A DNA stretch of 64,000 nucleotides from Undaria pinnatifida (taxonomy: Eukaryota; Sar; Phaeophyceae; Laminariales; Alariaceae), in assembly GCA_012845835.1 (NCBI GenBank), contig JABAKD010000002.1, positions 18,165,629-18,229,628 on the forward strand. Direction: 5' to 3'. Below the pieces are notes generated by a model. That model had not been told where the DNA came from, did no database searches, and was given only the letters and a program-made list of their open reading frames with translations. Positions within the stretch are counted from its first letter, which is position 1, and the number at the start of each line of letters is the position of its first letter. This document shows positions 42,505 to 52,740 of this stretch, one piece after another. Made by a program: the position numbers and the translations under genes.

Positions 42505-42969
42505 CTAGAGCATAGCCTCCACGTTCTCGGTTTTAGACGCGCCACCAGCCACCGCATCCTGCACGGTTTCACAGGAGGCGAGCAGTTGGTCCATCGTCAA
42601 TTTGAGGCGGATCACGTCTCCGTCTATCCGAGCAAACTCGCCAGACACCTGCCCTTGCCAGTGCAGCACTTCAGCCGATGTTACCCCCGCAGCCTCGGAC
42701 ACAGCGTGACTGGGGCTGAGCAAAGATGGTGCCGTGGTGGCAGACGCAGCAGCAGCAGCAGCCGAAGCGGCTGCGGCACGGCGACCTTCGGACTCAGCTT
42801 GCACAGCAGCCAGAGCTTCGGCACGGCGAGCGTCGACCCCAGCTTGCACAGCAGCGACAGCAGCGTAAGCCTCTGCCTCAACTCGCGTAGCAGCCGAGAC
42901 GGCCTGATTAGCACCGCGTACAGCAGAAGCCACGAGAGCCTCAGCCTCCAGTGACTTGCACTCCTCCAT
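42505..42969 (-). CDS. Coiled-coil ORF upstream of Gag in the YR retrotransposon
   Basis: From ATG at 42969 (MEECKSLEAEALVASAV), about 154 codons. Rich in Ala and Glu with heptad-like spacing (EAEAYAAVAAVQAGVDARRAE region), then HWQGQVSGEFARIDGDVIRLK. It ends at two consecutive stops (TAG TAG), and the Gag-like ATG is one codon later in the same frame. It may be the N-terminus of Gag separated by stops, or a separate small ORF. Repeat A1 begins 16 bp upstream of the ATG. Confidence 0.5.
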   Translation of the reverse strand: MEECKSLEAEALVASAVRGANQAVSAATRVEAEAYAAVAAVQAGVDARRAEALAAVQAESEGRRAAAASAAAAAASATTAPSLLSPSHAVSEAAGVTSAEVLHWQGQVSGEFARIDGDVIRLKLTMDQLLASCETVQDAVAGGASKTENVEAML

Positions 42970-42984
42970 CGTCGGGGAGTGCAC

Positions 42985-43095
42985 GAACTTAAACTAGTCT
43001 GTATCACACTTTGGACCTGTAGCTCTGACTCTGCTCCCCTACGCGCTTCGCGTGCAGGTCGTCACCTACACAGCTGGGTCAGGTGTACCCAATGC
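42985..43095 (-). repeat. Split direct repeat A1 (111 bp)
   Basis: Same sequence as A2 with a few changes, in the same orientation, at the 5' end of the YR element. Its outer boundary near 43095 is set only by loss of similarity. Confidence 0.82.
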
Positions 43096-43135
43096 GTTCA
43101 CCGCCGGATAAGGTGGACACAACACGCGCAGCGGC

Positions 43136-43515
43136 CAATAGGCTAAGATTGGTACACTCGATGCGTGTTTTAGTGGGGTCTTGACGTGCACACAAAAGTT
43201 GGAACCGTTCGTACATACGAGTGCGAGCTCGCTACTGTATGTGCTGGTTTTTATGAGCAAGACCGCGGTACGGTATCGTCGTACGCGCTCCCACGCGAGC
43301 TTGTGGAGGGCATCTCCGATTGACAACAGGCTAAGGTTGGTACAAACGATGCGCGTTTTGGTGCGGTCTTGACGTCGATGCGAAGTTAGAACCGTTTGTA
43401 CATACGAGTGCGAGCTCGCTACCGTGTGTGCTGTTTTTCATGATCAAGACCGCGGTACGGTATCGCCGTACGCGCTTCCACGCGAGCTTGTGGAGGGCAT
43501 CTCCGATTGACAAGC
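43136..43515 (+). repeat. Two tandem 188-bp units
   Basis: AGGCTAAG(A/G)TTGGTACA starts at 43140 and 43328. Each unit has CGTACATACGAGTGCGAGCTC, GCAAGACCGCGGTACGG or GATCAAGACCGCGGTACGG, and CGCGAGCTTGTGGAGGGC. Identity about 90%. The minus strand encodes a short frame in both (MSIGDALHKLAWE/KRVRRYR) but only about 60-86 codons. Confidence 0.9.
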
Positions 43516-43650
43516 GATCAAAAGCATGAAGGGGTGAATGGTGGTTGCCGACGTTTATATGTTGGACTTTTTCTGTCGTATCTATAGCAGCAACGTTTTG
43601 ACAACATGGAGGACTCGGCGCATTCGCAGCGGAAAAAGCAGCAGCATTGA

Positions 43651-44492
43651 CAAGAGAAAGATACTACTCGTATGTACAGACGGTGCGAACTTTCGTATCG
43701 GCGTCATGACCTCACCAACTGGAACTGTTCGTACGAACCATACGAACTGCGAAGCACTAGATAGCACCCCGAGAAAAAAAACGGGGACTCTTCTCCAATT
43801 TACGTCCTCAAGTACCCCTGCCATGTCAAAGCGGCCTGCCTTGTCCGCCGACACAGAACACAACAAGACAGAGGTGCTCTGCATCACAGCGTCAACGCGG
43901 GCCGACAATTGAAGCTGCCGCGCCGCCTCGCACTGAAAACGCACGTTTTTCGCGGCCAAGAAACAAAAAGGCGTATATGCAACCCGAACACGACGACACT
44001 TTAAAACACCTCTGCTTGAACAACAACACTCGACGCCCTCTACTCTAAAGCATCGCTTCTCGCCGCTACTAAATAAACGCGCACATGCAACCCGAACAGT
44101 ACCGCACTACGCTGCAGATTCATCTCACCTTTGCCAGCGGTAGTCGTGCGGTGGTGTTCGGGTTGCATATCCGCCTTTTTTTTTGGCGGCGAGAAACGTG
44201 CGCTTTCAACGCGAGGCAACGCGGCAGCTTCAATTGTCGGCCCGCGTTGACGCTGTGATGCAGAGCACCTGTGTTTTGTTGTATTCTGTGTAGGCGGACA
44301 AGGCAGGCAGCTTTGAAAAGGCAGAGATACCTGAGGACGTGAATTCGAGACGAGTGCCCGTTTTTCTTCTCAGGGCGCTAGCTGGTGCTTTGCAGTTCGG
44401 AGCCAAGGTTCGTACGAACCGTGCAAGTTAGTGAGGTCCTGACGGCGATACGAAAGTTCGGACCGTTCGTACACACGAGTACCTTTCTCTTG
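43651..44492. repeat. Inverted repeat with ~343-bp arms
   Basis: 43651-43993 is the reverse complement of 44151-44492 with scattered mismatches. Shared blocks on the right arm: GTGTTCGGGTTGCATAT, CGGCAGCTTCAATTGTCGGCC, CGTTGACGCTGTGATGCAGAG, GGCGGACAAGGCAGGC, CCTGACGGCGATACGAAAGTTC. The loop is about 157 bp. A minus-strand frame (43959-43582, 125 codons, MAAKNVRFQCEAARQLQ) lies in the left arm. The arms also contain CGTACATACGAG-type pieces of the neighbouring 188-bp unit. Confidence 0.88.
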
Positions 44493-44552
44493 CCACGAGT
44501 GCCCTAATTTGTTATCTCGGTGTTTTACCACCTGCCTTTTGTTTTTGCAGCA

Positions 44553-44885
44553 GCAACAGCAGCATACTTGTTGCTGTCGCTGTTAATACTGCTTCTATGT
44601 GCGCAGTGGGCACGCGGCTTGACAAATTGGCAGTCGTCTCCGCATAACTAATTATACTGGCTGTGACTGCTGTTGCGGCTTCTTACTTCCACAATATAGC
44701 AAGTATGTGATTTTTCAGCAGCAGCAGTATACTAATATACCGCACAGTTGCCGTTGCTGTTAACACTGCTTTTATGTACGCGGTGGCCACGCAGCTTGAC
44801 AAATTGGTAGTTGTCTCCACCTATTTAGTGAAGCTGGCTGTGACTGTTGCGGCTTCTCCATTCCAGAATATAACATATTGGGTTA
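44553..44885 (+). repeat. Two tandem units of ~177 bp
   Basis: TGTTAA(T/C)ACTGCTT at 44581 and 44758, then ATGT(G/A)CGC(A/G)GTGG(G/C)CACGC, GCTTGACAAATTGG and GGCTGTGACTG, ending in TGCGGCTTCT. CAG runs begin each unit. Confidence 0.85.
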
Positions 44886-45454
44886 TCATCGTCGTGTGCT
44901 TCGTCCGTTATCGTATCGAATTTGTGTGGGCAACATTCGGTTAAGCGCTGAACGCAGGCGTGCATCTGCCGAGCCCCGCACGCTCTTCCTCGAAACGCGT
45001 CCAACTGCAGCTATATACACTCCGCTAGGTCAATCCCAGTGTAGGGACAGCGTGGAATTGATCGGAGACCTTCGTCCCGAGGTCCTCCTGCGCGGCTTCG
45101 ACGACTATCAGCAGCGTATGTTCGTCGGTAGCATCAGTCTCACCGTGAAACACATTAGGTGCGCAGTTCAATATAATACTCCAGTAGGATATTTCCATCA
45201 TTGGTATGTCGATTCATGCGGACACAACAACAACACCACCATGTGGTCGACGATTTTCGATACTCTTGTCTGGAGTAATTTCAGTTGAGGTTCTTCTGTT
45301 ACGCCCGTTGAGTGTTGTCGGCTGCCCGCTGCGCTTCGGCATTCGGCCCGAGATCTTCCTTCGCAGCATTGGCGGTTGTCAACAGGGTCCGTTCGTCGGC
45401 CGTACTAGGCTAATGTCTCGTCAAAAATATTAGGTTCGCACGGTAATAAAACAG
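44886..45454 (+). other. Region upstream of the Helitron remnant; two similar short peptides
   Basis: Translation near 45059-45150 gives DLRPEVLLRGFDDYQQRMFVG and near 45337-45430 IRPEIFLRSIGGCQQGPFVG, so the DNA holds a diverged duplication about 275 bp apart. No known family. It might be upstream sequence of the Helitron-type gene. Confidence 0.35.
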
Positions 45455-46343
45455 ATGGGTGCGATCTTAGTGGGCCGATTTGCAGTATTTTCTCTTGAAG
45501 ACACCCACTTCGATCGGCGATCTACGATACGTTTGTCTTGTATTTGCAGATGTAGCTCCTCTAAAGCGTCGGTTGGTGAGTGTCGGCTGCCCGCTGCCCT
45601 CGTAGTACCTGTGAAATCGCATGGCGCAAATGGGAACGACGAGTTTGTGTATGGTCGCCCAACTACGTCAACTTGCACGTTGTTCAGGTCTTGTGCGGAA
45701 TGCGGCGTCATGTCTCTTGCGCGAGACCACCATGATGTTGTGACTCCTCGTGGTTTTCCGCATAGAGAGCATCTCCAAGCGGCCGACAATCTGCGTAAGA
45801 ATGAACGAGTGATGTCGTAGTTTCGTAGTTACCCGAACGACTCAGGCGGTTTGCCCGATGGATTAGTCCTAAGTGTTCACCAGTTTTGCAAAGTAGAAGA
45901 CGGCGGCAAGCTGCATGTGTGCAAGGACTGCAACAACTATTTATCGAGAAATAAAATTCCCGACACAGCTTTGGGGAATGGCTTTTGGGTCGGTGACATG
46001 TCACGCAATTTCGACGGAGCTACGGTGATCGAGCGTGCAGCTGCCTATGCAGTCCGTGTGAAAGGCCACGTGATTGCCCTCGAGTCGAGAAAAGTTCGCA
46101 ACATCCCGGGCTCGGCTTAACGTTCACTTCGGGGCACCTCTGTCCTTTACACAAGCGATTCGTGTTCTGTTGCGCAAGCGTTGCCACTAGCTGCCGCTGG
46201 TTTGTTGGGCATGTTCACCATGGTTATAGCTGGGAAGAACAAGCCAACTTCCTCACAACTGAAACGGTTATTAGGGGCCCGCAAGCATATGGTACGAGAC
46301 CTCATCGAGTATATGCAGGACAAAGACGCCAGCTTAGTGAATG
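45455..46343 (+). pseudogene. Helitron-associated N-terminal (DUF6570-like) protein remnant
   Basis: One frame with stops at 45818 and 46118. Features: SCAECGVMSLARDHHD, then KLHVCKDCNNYLSRNKIP (C-x2-C), TALGNGFWVGDMSRNF, and after the second stop MFTMVIAGKNKPTSSQLKRL and MVRDLIEYMQDKD. The C-x2-C, K-x-P-x-x-A-L-x-N, W-x-G-x-x and V-x-V-x-G-x-x-x-P order is that of the DUF6570-type domain found before Helitron_like_N in eukaryotic Helitrons. The reading ends at 46343, exactly where the copia left LTR begins. No Rep or helicase domain was found on the other side. Confidence 0.5.
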
Positions 46344-46822
46344 TGTTATGGAAACGTTAGCACATAGCCATGATGAGTCAATGTTCAGTAGCACTGCTCT
46401 TGTGTATCGTAGATCTCATATGTGTCGGTTCGAGTGTAACGTAAGTATGTGTGCGGAGGAATTAATCGGTTCAAGTGTAACGTACGTATGTGTGCGGATG
46501 CATTAATTCCGTAGGATTCTCCGCTTGATATCCAGGTAGCTCACTCTCTCGTGTGGCTCTCTCTTGTAGATCTTTCCGGATCATAGCTGTCCTGGTCATC
46601 TCTGGGAAACAGCCGTCGTTTGGGCCCCTGCAACTCTGCGGTTTATATCTGTGTGTATTGCCCAAGTTAAGCGCCACCGTTGTACTATTCAACATATTCT
46701 CTACATGTCGGAAGCACTTCGTCTTCCAGGCTATCCTCTCGCACCGTGCCATCGCCTCGACTAACGTCGACGGCACAGCCTCTCAAACCACCGTGCCAGG
46801 GTATCACACATTATCCATGACA
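46344..46822 (+). repeat. Copia 5' LTR (479 bp)
   Basis: TGTTATGGAAACG ... TCCATGACA. About 93% identical to the 3' LTR. Carries a tandem AACGTA(A/C)GTATGTGTGCGGA pair near 46438 and 46478. The minus-strand frame in it (MPSTLVEAMARCERIAWK) occurs in both LTRs and is not a gene. Confidence 0.95.
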
Positions 46823-46833
46823 GGTTATGAGCC
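46823..46833 (+). promoter_or_regulatory. Primer binding site, half-tRNA initiator Met type
   Basis: GGTTATGAGCC directly follows the LTR. Its complement GGCTCATAACC spans the anticodon loop (CUCAUAA, anticodon CAU) of initiator tRNA-Met. Drosophila copia uses a comparable site (GGTTATGGGCC), primed by an internal fragment of the initiator tRNA. There is no TGG complementary to a tRNA 3' CCA. Confidence 0.75.
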
Positions 46834-47904
46834 TCGTGTGTGTGAGTGGGGGCCTGCGGCGACTGCGCGTCTACTGTTGTCGCCGAGTGCTGTGGAGAGC
46901 ACACCCGTCCTCCAGGATTTGGATATTTTTGGATCCTTCAGGATTTGGATATTTTCGGATTCTGCAGGATTTGGATATTTTTGGACATTTTTCCGCGGGG
47001 AGCTACTGCCGGAATCTTCTTTCTGCTGGAGGCCGCACTGGGTCAACCCGCTTGCTTACTGGGCCCGGACTGATCACCTGGGCTTTCGGCTGCACTTTCG
47101 GTACGCTACTGTTTGTGTAAAGCATTCGGGAGCACAACTTCTAGGCGTTGATTTCGGTCGGCGAATAAGGTTGTGCAGGTTGTTAGTTCTGCGCGCGGCG
47201 CACCGTTCTCGGTGTTCTTTGTGTCTGTAACAGGCGACCGAAATCGCTTGCGCGTGTTTCTCTCGCGAGGCGTAGTCTATCCAAGATATCTCCCACGTAC
47301 CGGGTTGCCGGCTTGGTAGCGTGTGTAGACTACTGAGGATACGACTGCTAGCTGGTAGCCGCCTGCTGCTGCCGCTACACCTACGTGACCCGCTCACGCA
47401 AAATTTCCTGCGCGTTGTAGTATACGCGAGGTGTACCTGCGCGTTGCGGTATACGCGAGGTAGGTCTGTCCAAGATGTTTTCCTCGAGCTGGTTTTTTTA
47501 TCGGTGCGTGTGTACGCTGAGGATCTGATTAGGCCTGTTTGCATCCGTGCAGCAGCCAAAAGTCTACCCTGCAAGACGCGTAGCAAGTCTCAGCAGTGCA
47601 TCTGACCCGTGTACCTGCAGGACGAGGCCGGAGCTTGCTACTCCGTCGTCTTAACACCGCAGTTTCGCCACCTGCGGTTGGTCATAAGCTGTGCTCGACG
47701 GGGCGCAGTGGTCTGGGCGGACGCTGGATAGCTAACGCCGAACGTGCGTCGTGAGCTACGGGGCTGCGACCTGGACTAAGCCTACCCCTGTGTAGCATTG
47801 CACCGTATCCTTCTTAGGCGCGCCGACCCTTTTCAGGCTCTCGGGGCGTCGTACGTGTGCCGAAAACCTGACCGCGCCCGAGAGTGTGACCCTGACTTTC
47901 AGCG
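46834..47904 (+). other. Copia leader with short tandem repeats
   Basis: Three 26-bp units CAGGATTTGGATATTTTTGG lie at 46911-46988 and a ~26-bp duplication with GCGGTATACGCGAGGT at about 47407-47463. No coding function; unusually long (about 1.07 kb) untranslated leader before the Gag ATG. Confidence 0.6.
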
Positions 47905-48718
47905 ATGGCGGAATCATCGAGCTGGACCATCTCGGGGCAGCAGGGTTTTCGCGTGTGGAAGACAAAAGTCCGGAACGCAGTCAACCTCTTCGCGCCGGAT
48001 CTTAAGCTCATTCTAGCCGGAGCCGACAGCCCTGCGGAACCTGAGCCGGACGAGGGAGATAGGGCCAAGTGGGACCAGGCTAACAGTCGCCTGTTCTCCC
48101 TCCTTTTCTTTGTCACCTCCGGGTCTGCGCACGCCATCGTCCTTACTCACGAAGAGGCGGCGGATGGAACAGCGGCCTGGAAGGCCCTCAACGAGCGTTT
48201 CGACGCTCACACCCAGGAAGCTCGGCGTGCGTGTCACAGAGAGCTTTTCGGCCTTCGGCACCTAGCGGGCAGGGATCTCATCGATTTCTTCACGGAAGGA
48301 CTGGATCTCAAGATTCGCCTTTAGGGCCTGGCGAAGGAGGTCTCCAAGGAGGTCTACCTAGACATCATGCTCTCGGGCCTGACAAAGGCCCCAGAGTTTA
48401 AGTTCATTCGTGAGATGCACTACCCTGAGGAACTCACGTCCGTTGACCGTCTCCAGGAGACGGCCAACCGCTTCTACGTGGACCAGCAGTCGCGCAACGC
48501 GTCGGGGCCCGCGGTCTCGGGACGGGGGGCCGCGATGGCGGTATCCTCATCCGACCAGTGCCACCGACTACCCCCAACAATTACAGAAGAACCGTCCGAA
48601 GCCGGGGAAGAAGAATTGGCAGAACAAGCGCGGCGGTGGTGGGGGAAGTGCTCAGCCGAAATGGTGCTCCTACCACAACACCACCACGTACAGCGATGCT
48701 GAGTGTCAAAAACAGTAA
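47905..48718 (+). pseudogene. Copia Gag
   Basis: ATG at 47905 (MAESSSWTISGQQGFRVWKTK). The Gag core has WKALNERFDAHTQEARR and ELFGLRHLAGRDLIDFF. An in-frame TAG at 48322-48324 interrupts it, and the frame goes on with GLAKEVSKEVYLDIML and SVDRLQETANRFY. Near 48555 a shift moves to the frame with KWCSYHNTTTYSDAECQKQ, a C-x2-H...C-type zinc knuckle variant seen in copia Gags, ending in TAA at 48716. Gag forms particles and packages RNA. Confidence 0.85.
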
Positions 48719-50396
48719 GAGCTGCGCGCGAACAAGCAGAAGGAGCTCCAAGGCTTGGTTGCTAACCTGGCCCTGCTGCATTCCGCTGGTCACGTCAACC
48801 TGCTCAACATTGGGAGCGCTCACTTGGCGCAATCGACTCTGGCGACGGTGCCGCAGGCTCCCGCTGAGCCGACTTCGGGTTCTCCTTCAGCGCTCAACGC
48901 GCTCCACCGGCTGCGGCAACTTCGTCTTCTGCCTTTTCCCAGACGCCTCCGGCGGCGTCTGCCGCCATTCTGGCGGCACCTTAATCTATCTCCTCAGAGT
49001 CTCCTGCACAGGACCACCGCTTGCCTTCCCGGTTTTTCGGTGCGTTCATGGCGACTCCTGCAGAGATGTCGCTTGCTCCTTTTCGCTCAGACGGACGGGT
49101 CGTGCATCTGGATGGTTGTGGAAAGCGGAGCGACCAAAAACTACCTCGACCCTGCGCTTACACCAGCAGTGCGGGCCCACATGTGTGACGTCGAAGACCT
49201 TCAGGTCCCTCACACGATCGTCGCCACCGGCCAGCATCTCCTCAAGGGCGTAACAACGGGGACTATCTTCGGCGCCGTCACGAACGACAACGGAAATGAC
49301 CGGCGCGTCTCCTTTCGCGTCGTTTCTGTGCCGGAGTTGGGCACCAGCCTCTTTTCCGTGACCGCGGCGGTGCAGAAGGGAGTGGGGACGTTGTTTCATC
49401 CGGCCAACTCCAGATTGGAGTCGGGGGATGTGGTTATCCCGATGCAAACCTGTGGAGTGAATGATGCGACCGGAAAACTCATGTGCTCTATCGAGGTGAA
49501 ACTTGGGGGTGGCGCCGGGGGCCAGATGGTCCTCGGGCGAGCCCCTGACGGCCTTGCCTTAACGTCGGAGTCCGCTGAGCTGTGGCACCGGCGCATGGGA
49601 CACATCAACCACAAGAGCTTGGACGTCCTGAACAAGGAGCCGGCTAGCGGTGTCGACTACACCGGCGACCTTAAGAACTGTAGTACCTGCCCACTCGGGA
49701 AGAGCGCACAACAACCTCACCCCAGACAGGCCACCTACAATGTTCTACGTTCTTTCCAGCTCGTATCCGTCGACACCCTTGGCCCCGTCACGCCTAAATC
49801 GCTGGGCGGGTTCAAATACGCCGTCAAGTTCGTTAACCAGCAAACCAAGTGGAAGGGGGTAGTGCTCATGAAGGACAAGACCTGCTCTGTGGATGCCCTT
49901 GCGGTGTTCGTCAAGAAGACCGTGATTCCTACCGGCGAGCGCATCCATACCCCCCGCGGGGACCGTGGAACGAAATTCACGAGCGCGGAGTTTCGTCAGT
50001 ACTGTCAAGAAGTCGGCATCAAGCTGGAATTTGCCTCTCCGAACACCCCTCAGCAGATCGGAGCGAACGAGCGTGTGGACCGTACGATTTTGAACATCGT
50101 GCGCTGTTTTCTCGCCGACTCGACACTTCCGGACTTCCTTTGGGGAGAGCTGATGAAGACGGCCGTCTACCTGAGCAACCGAACTCCTCACGGAGCTCTG
50201 AAAAACGGGACGCCGTAAAAGGCGCTCAACGGCAAGGATGCCTATCTCGGCCATCTCCAGGTGATCGGGTCCCGGGCGTTCGTGCACGAAGAGGTCCACA
50301 CCAATAAGCTGGAGCATCGTGCTTGGGAAGGCCGTCTCGTCGGATTCAGTTAGGAAAGCAAGTCCAACCGGATCTACAACTCTGAGACGCGACGTG
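48719..50396 (+). pseudogene. Copia protease and integrase
   Basis: Protease active site reads VVESGATKNYLD (Glu123 where D-S-G has Asp) in the frame from 48755, after a Leu/Arg-rich stretch that is itself a temporary frame change (about 48890-49090). The pre-integrase zinc module is LWHRRMGHINHKSL with NCSTCPLGKSA (His278, His283, Cys309, Cys312). The integrase core has LVSVDTLGP (Asp340), TPRGDRGTKFTS (Asp403) and NTPQQIGANERVDRT (Glu439), so DDE is intact. In-frame stops at about 50216 and 50352 cut it. Confidence 0.9.
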
Positions 50397-51190
50397 TGCG
50401 GGTGAGTCAAAATGTTATCTTCATTGAGACTTCTTCTGTAACGTCCTCGTTGGACGCGCGCAGTTTTGACGACGGGGAGTTCACGTACGACGACCACGAC
50501 GACATGCGAAGAGACGTGCGAAACTACACTTCCAACCACTCGGCTGATTCGCCCTCTCCTGAACGTGCCGTTGGGAATGCCGTCGGGGATCCGTCTGCCA
50601 TTGAGCTTCTCAAACCAATCTGTGAGACAACCAACCGTGATCTTGGACGTGCACTCGCTGGATCTACTCCTGCCAACGATGCGCCTGGGACTTCTGATGG
50701 TACGCCTGAGGAAGATAGCTCTGCCACGCCGGGGGGAGTCAGTCCCCTGGTGCCGGTCAACGATGCGTCTTCTCCTGGATCGTCTTCTCCTGGATCGTCA
50801 CCTGGTCCGGCGCCGCCGCTTGGTTCATCGCCCGCTGGTTCTGCTCCATCTAATACTGCGCCGCAGGGTGGTTCTGTGCGTGGATGCGGTTCGTCTCGTG
50901 GTGGACGAGCTTCCGCGCCGACGCCTGCAGTCACCAGGTCTGCTTCGCGTGGTGGACCTGCGCGGGGAGGCATCACGCAGCGCGGTGGACGTGGCAGCGG
51001 GTCTGCACGTGGACGTGGTACTCGTGGTGAACGAGGTTCCACGCCGACGCCTGCAACCACCAGGTCTGCTTCGAGCGTACGCACTGCAAAGGTCATCAGC
51101 GAGCTCCGTCGCCTCTCCTACGCGTTTACCGTGAAGGGGATGTTTCCCGACGTCGCCCACAGGGACGGCACATTCGGCTTCACGGAATAG
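50397..51190 (+). pseudogene. Copia integrase C-terminus and low-complexity linker
   Basis: Same frame as integrase. It has RVRVSQNVIFIE, the usual end of the copia integrase region, then Ser/Pro/Gly-rich sequence and three GGRG-type blocks (SRGGRASAPTPAVTRSA, RGGRGSGSARGRGTRG, RGSTPTPATTRSAS). The DNA shows the matching tandem repeat (about 50885-51070). It ends FGFTE* at 51188. Confidence 0.75.
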
Positions 51191-52360
51191 GCGTACGCTG
51201 TTCGAACAACGCAACCGAATGTTCCACGGACAATCAAGGAAGCGCGAGCCACGCCCGAAGCCGCCCAGTGGAACGCAGCAGCAAACCGCGAGATCACGTG
51301 TCTTAAAGACCATCAAGTCTACAAGCTTGTCCCGCGCTCTGCCGTTCCCGCTGGACAAAGGCGAATCAATTCGAAATGGGTGTTCAAGCGCGAGGCGGAC
51401 GGCTCCTTCAAGGCTCGTGTTGTGGCTCAAGGCTGGAACCAAGTTCCTGGCCTTGACTCTGGCAGCATCTACGCCCCGGTGTGCATGATTCAGAGCGTGC
51501 AGATCATATGCTGCATAGCCGTGCACTTCGGCCTGCTTCTACACCAGATGGACGTCTCAACTTCGGATATCCAGGAGTTGGTGTTCGTCGAGCAGCCGCC
51601 TGGCTTCGAGGTCAAGGACAAGAATGGAGGTGAGCTAGTGATGCAACTAGAGAAGAGCCCTTACGGGCTGGCCCAAAGTCCCCAGAACTGGTTCAACACT
51701 ATCGATTCCGCCCTTGTCGAGATCGGCTTCGTTCCGCTTGAGTCCGACACGTGTGTCTACTTGTACGATCACGACGGTGTTCGGATCTACTTGACCCTCT
51801 ACGTGGACGATCTCCTTCTGGCCAGCAACAACTCTGACGCCATGGCGATGGTGAAAGAGAAGTTGAAGCAGCGTTTCAAGATGACCGACATGGGAGCAGT
51901 GTCGCTCGTCTTGGGCATGAAGAGAAAGAGAGACCTTGAGCGTGGCACTCTCACAATCTCTCAAGAGGCTTACTCCAAGTCCATCCTGGAGAGGTTCGGA
52001 ATGTCGGAATTCAAGCCGACCAACACGCGGGGGTACGGTACCGAACTCTCCAACCAGCAGCCTGACGAGATTCTGCTGAACGAGGAAGAAAAGAAGCGCT
52101 ACCAAGGCATCGTGGGGTGCCTGACGTATGTTTCCCAAGTGTTAAGGTACGACGCCATGTATGTCGTTGGTCAACTGGCTCGCCCGATGGCAAAACCTAG
52201 CAAGATCCACATGATGGCGGCGAAGCACACTCTTCGCTACCTCGCGGGGACAACCGAATTCAGCAGTACGTACAGAGGGGGGGCTTCAAGCTTGCAGTCT
52301 TTTCGGACTCCAACTAGGCCAACAACCCGGACAACGGAAAGTCCACCTCATGCTACTTGT
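51191..52360 (+). pseudogene. Copia reverse transcriptase (RVT_2)
   Basis: Same frame, starting EARATPEAAQWNAAANREI, then INSKWVFKREADGSFKARVV, LLHQMDVSTSDIQELVFV (Asp58 of the frame at 51380), EQPPGFEVKD, KSPYGLAQSPQNW and the catalytic LTLYVDDLLLAS (YVDD, residues 141-144), then VLGMKRKRD, KRYQGIVGCLTYVSQ and HTLRYLAGTTEF. Catalytic residues are intact. The frame is lost near 52280-52320, where an ESNxADN-type motif is expected. Confidence 0.92.
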
Positions 52361-52740
52361 CTGTGCTGTGCGATGCGCCAATTGGCGCCAAGTCGGGGCT
52401 ACAAGGTCTGACTGCCATGTCGACCATGGAGGCGGAGCTGGTCGCGTCGGCTTTGGCGATGAAGGAAGCAGTGTTCTGCTCGAACATGCTGACTGAGCTA
52501 GGGTTCGGCAAGGCTCTCGCGAAAGTGCCGTTGTACTGCGACAGCACAGCGACGCTGCACGCGCTGGGAAACCGCTCCTTCAGCTCGAGGACGCAGCACA
52601 TCGCGCTGCGCTTCTTTTTCATCCGAGAGCTCGTGTCGGAGGGAAGGATCTCCATCCACTACATCCCGACCGACATCAACCCTGCCGACATCGGCACAAA
52701 GCACCTGAACAAGCATCGCTTCAGGAACCTGCTGGGCATC
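52357..52740 (+). pseudogene. Copia RNase H
   Basis: Frame from 52357: APIGAKSGLQGLTAMSTMEAEL, with the S-T-x-E-A-E motif, VPLYCDSTATLHAL (Asp), RTQHIALRFFFIRELV, IHYIPTDINPADIGTKHL and HRFRNLLGI. The first Asp of RNase H lies before the frameshift at about 52300. Behind it (52750-52830) is an ACAGCCAGTTCATCATCA tandem repeat. Confidence 0.9.

Larger units (their letters stand above)
36786..43095 (-). mobile_element. Tyrosine-recombinase retrotransposon (DIRS order, PAT/Ngaro-like)
   Basis: Minus-strand order: repeat A1, Gag-like frames, RT-RNase H, tyrosine recombinase, then repeats B1, A2 and B2. Such elements lack DDE integrase and LTRs, do not make target duplications, and integrate with a tyrosine recombinase through a circular intermediate. 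The A1...B1-A2-B2 layout is the split-direct-repeat type of PAT and Ngaro elements. There is no methyltransferase domain as in some DIRS elements. The A2-B2 spacing (about 520 bp) is larger than in a compact element and may hold an insertion. Several stops and frameshifts are present. Confidence 0.8.

Noticed and set aside
43582-43959. 125-codon minus-strand gene in the inverted repeat arm
   Set aside because: The other arm does not keep the frame, and no motif is recognised; kept only as a remark.
46471-46776. Minus-strand gene in the copia LTR (MPSTLVEAMARCERIAWK)
   Set aside because: The same frame occurs in both LTRs (also 53258-53572) and is explained by the LTR duplication.
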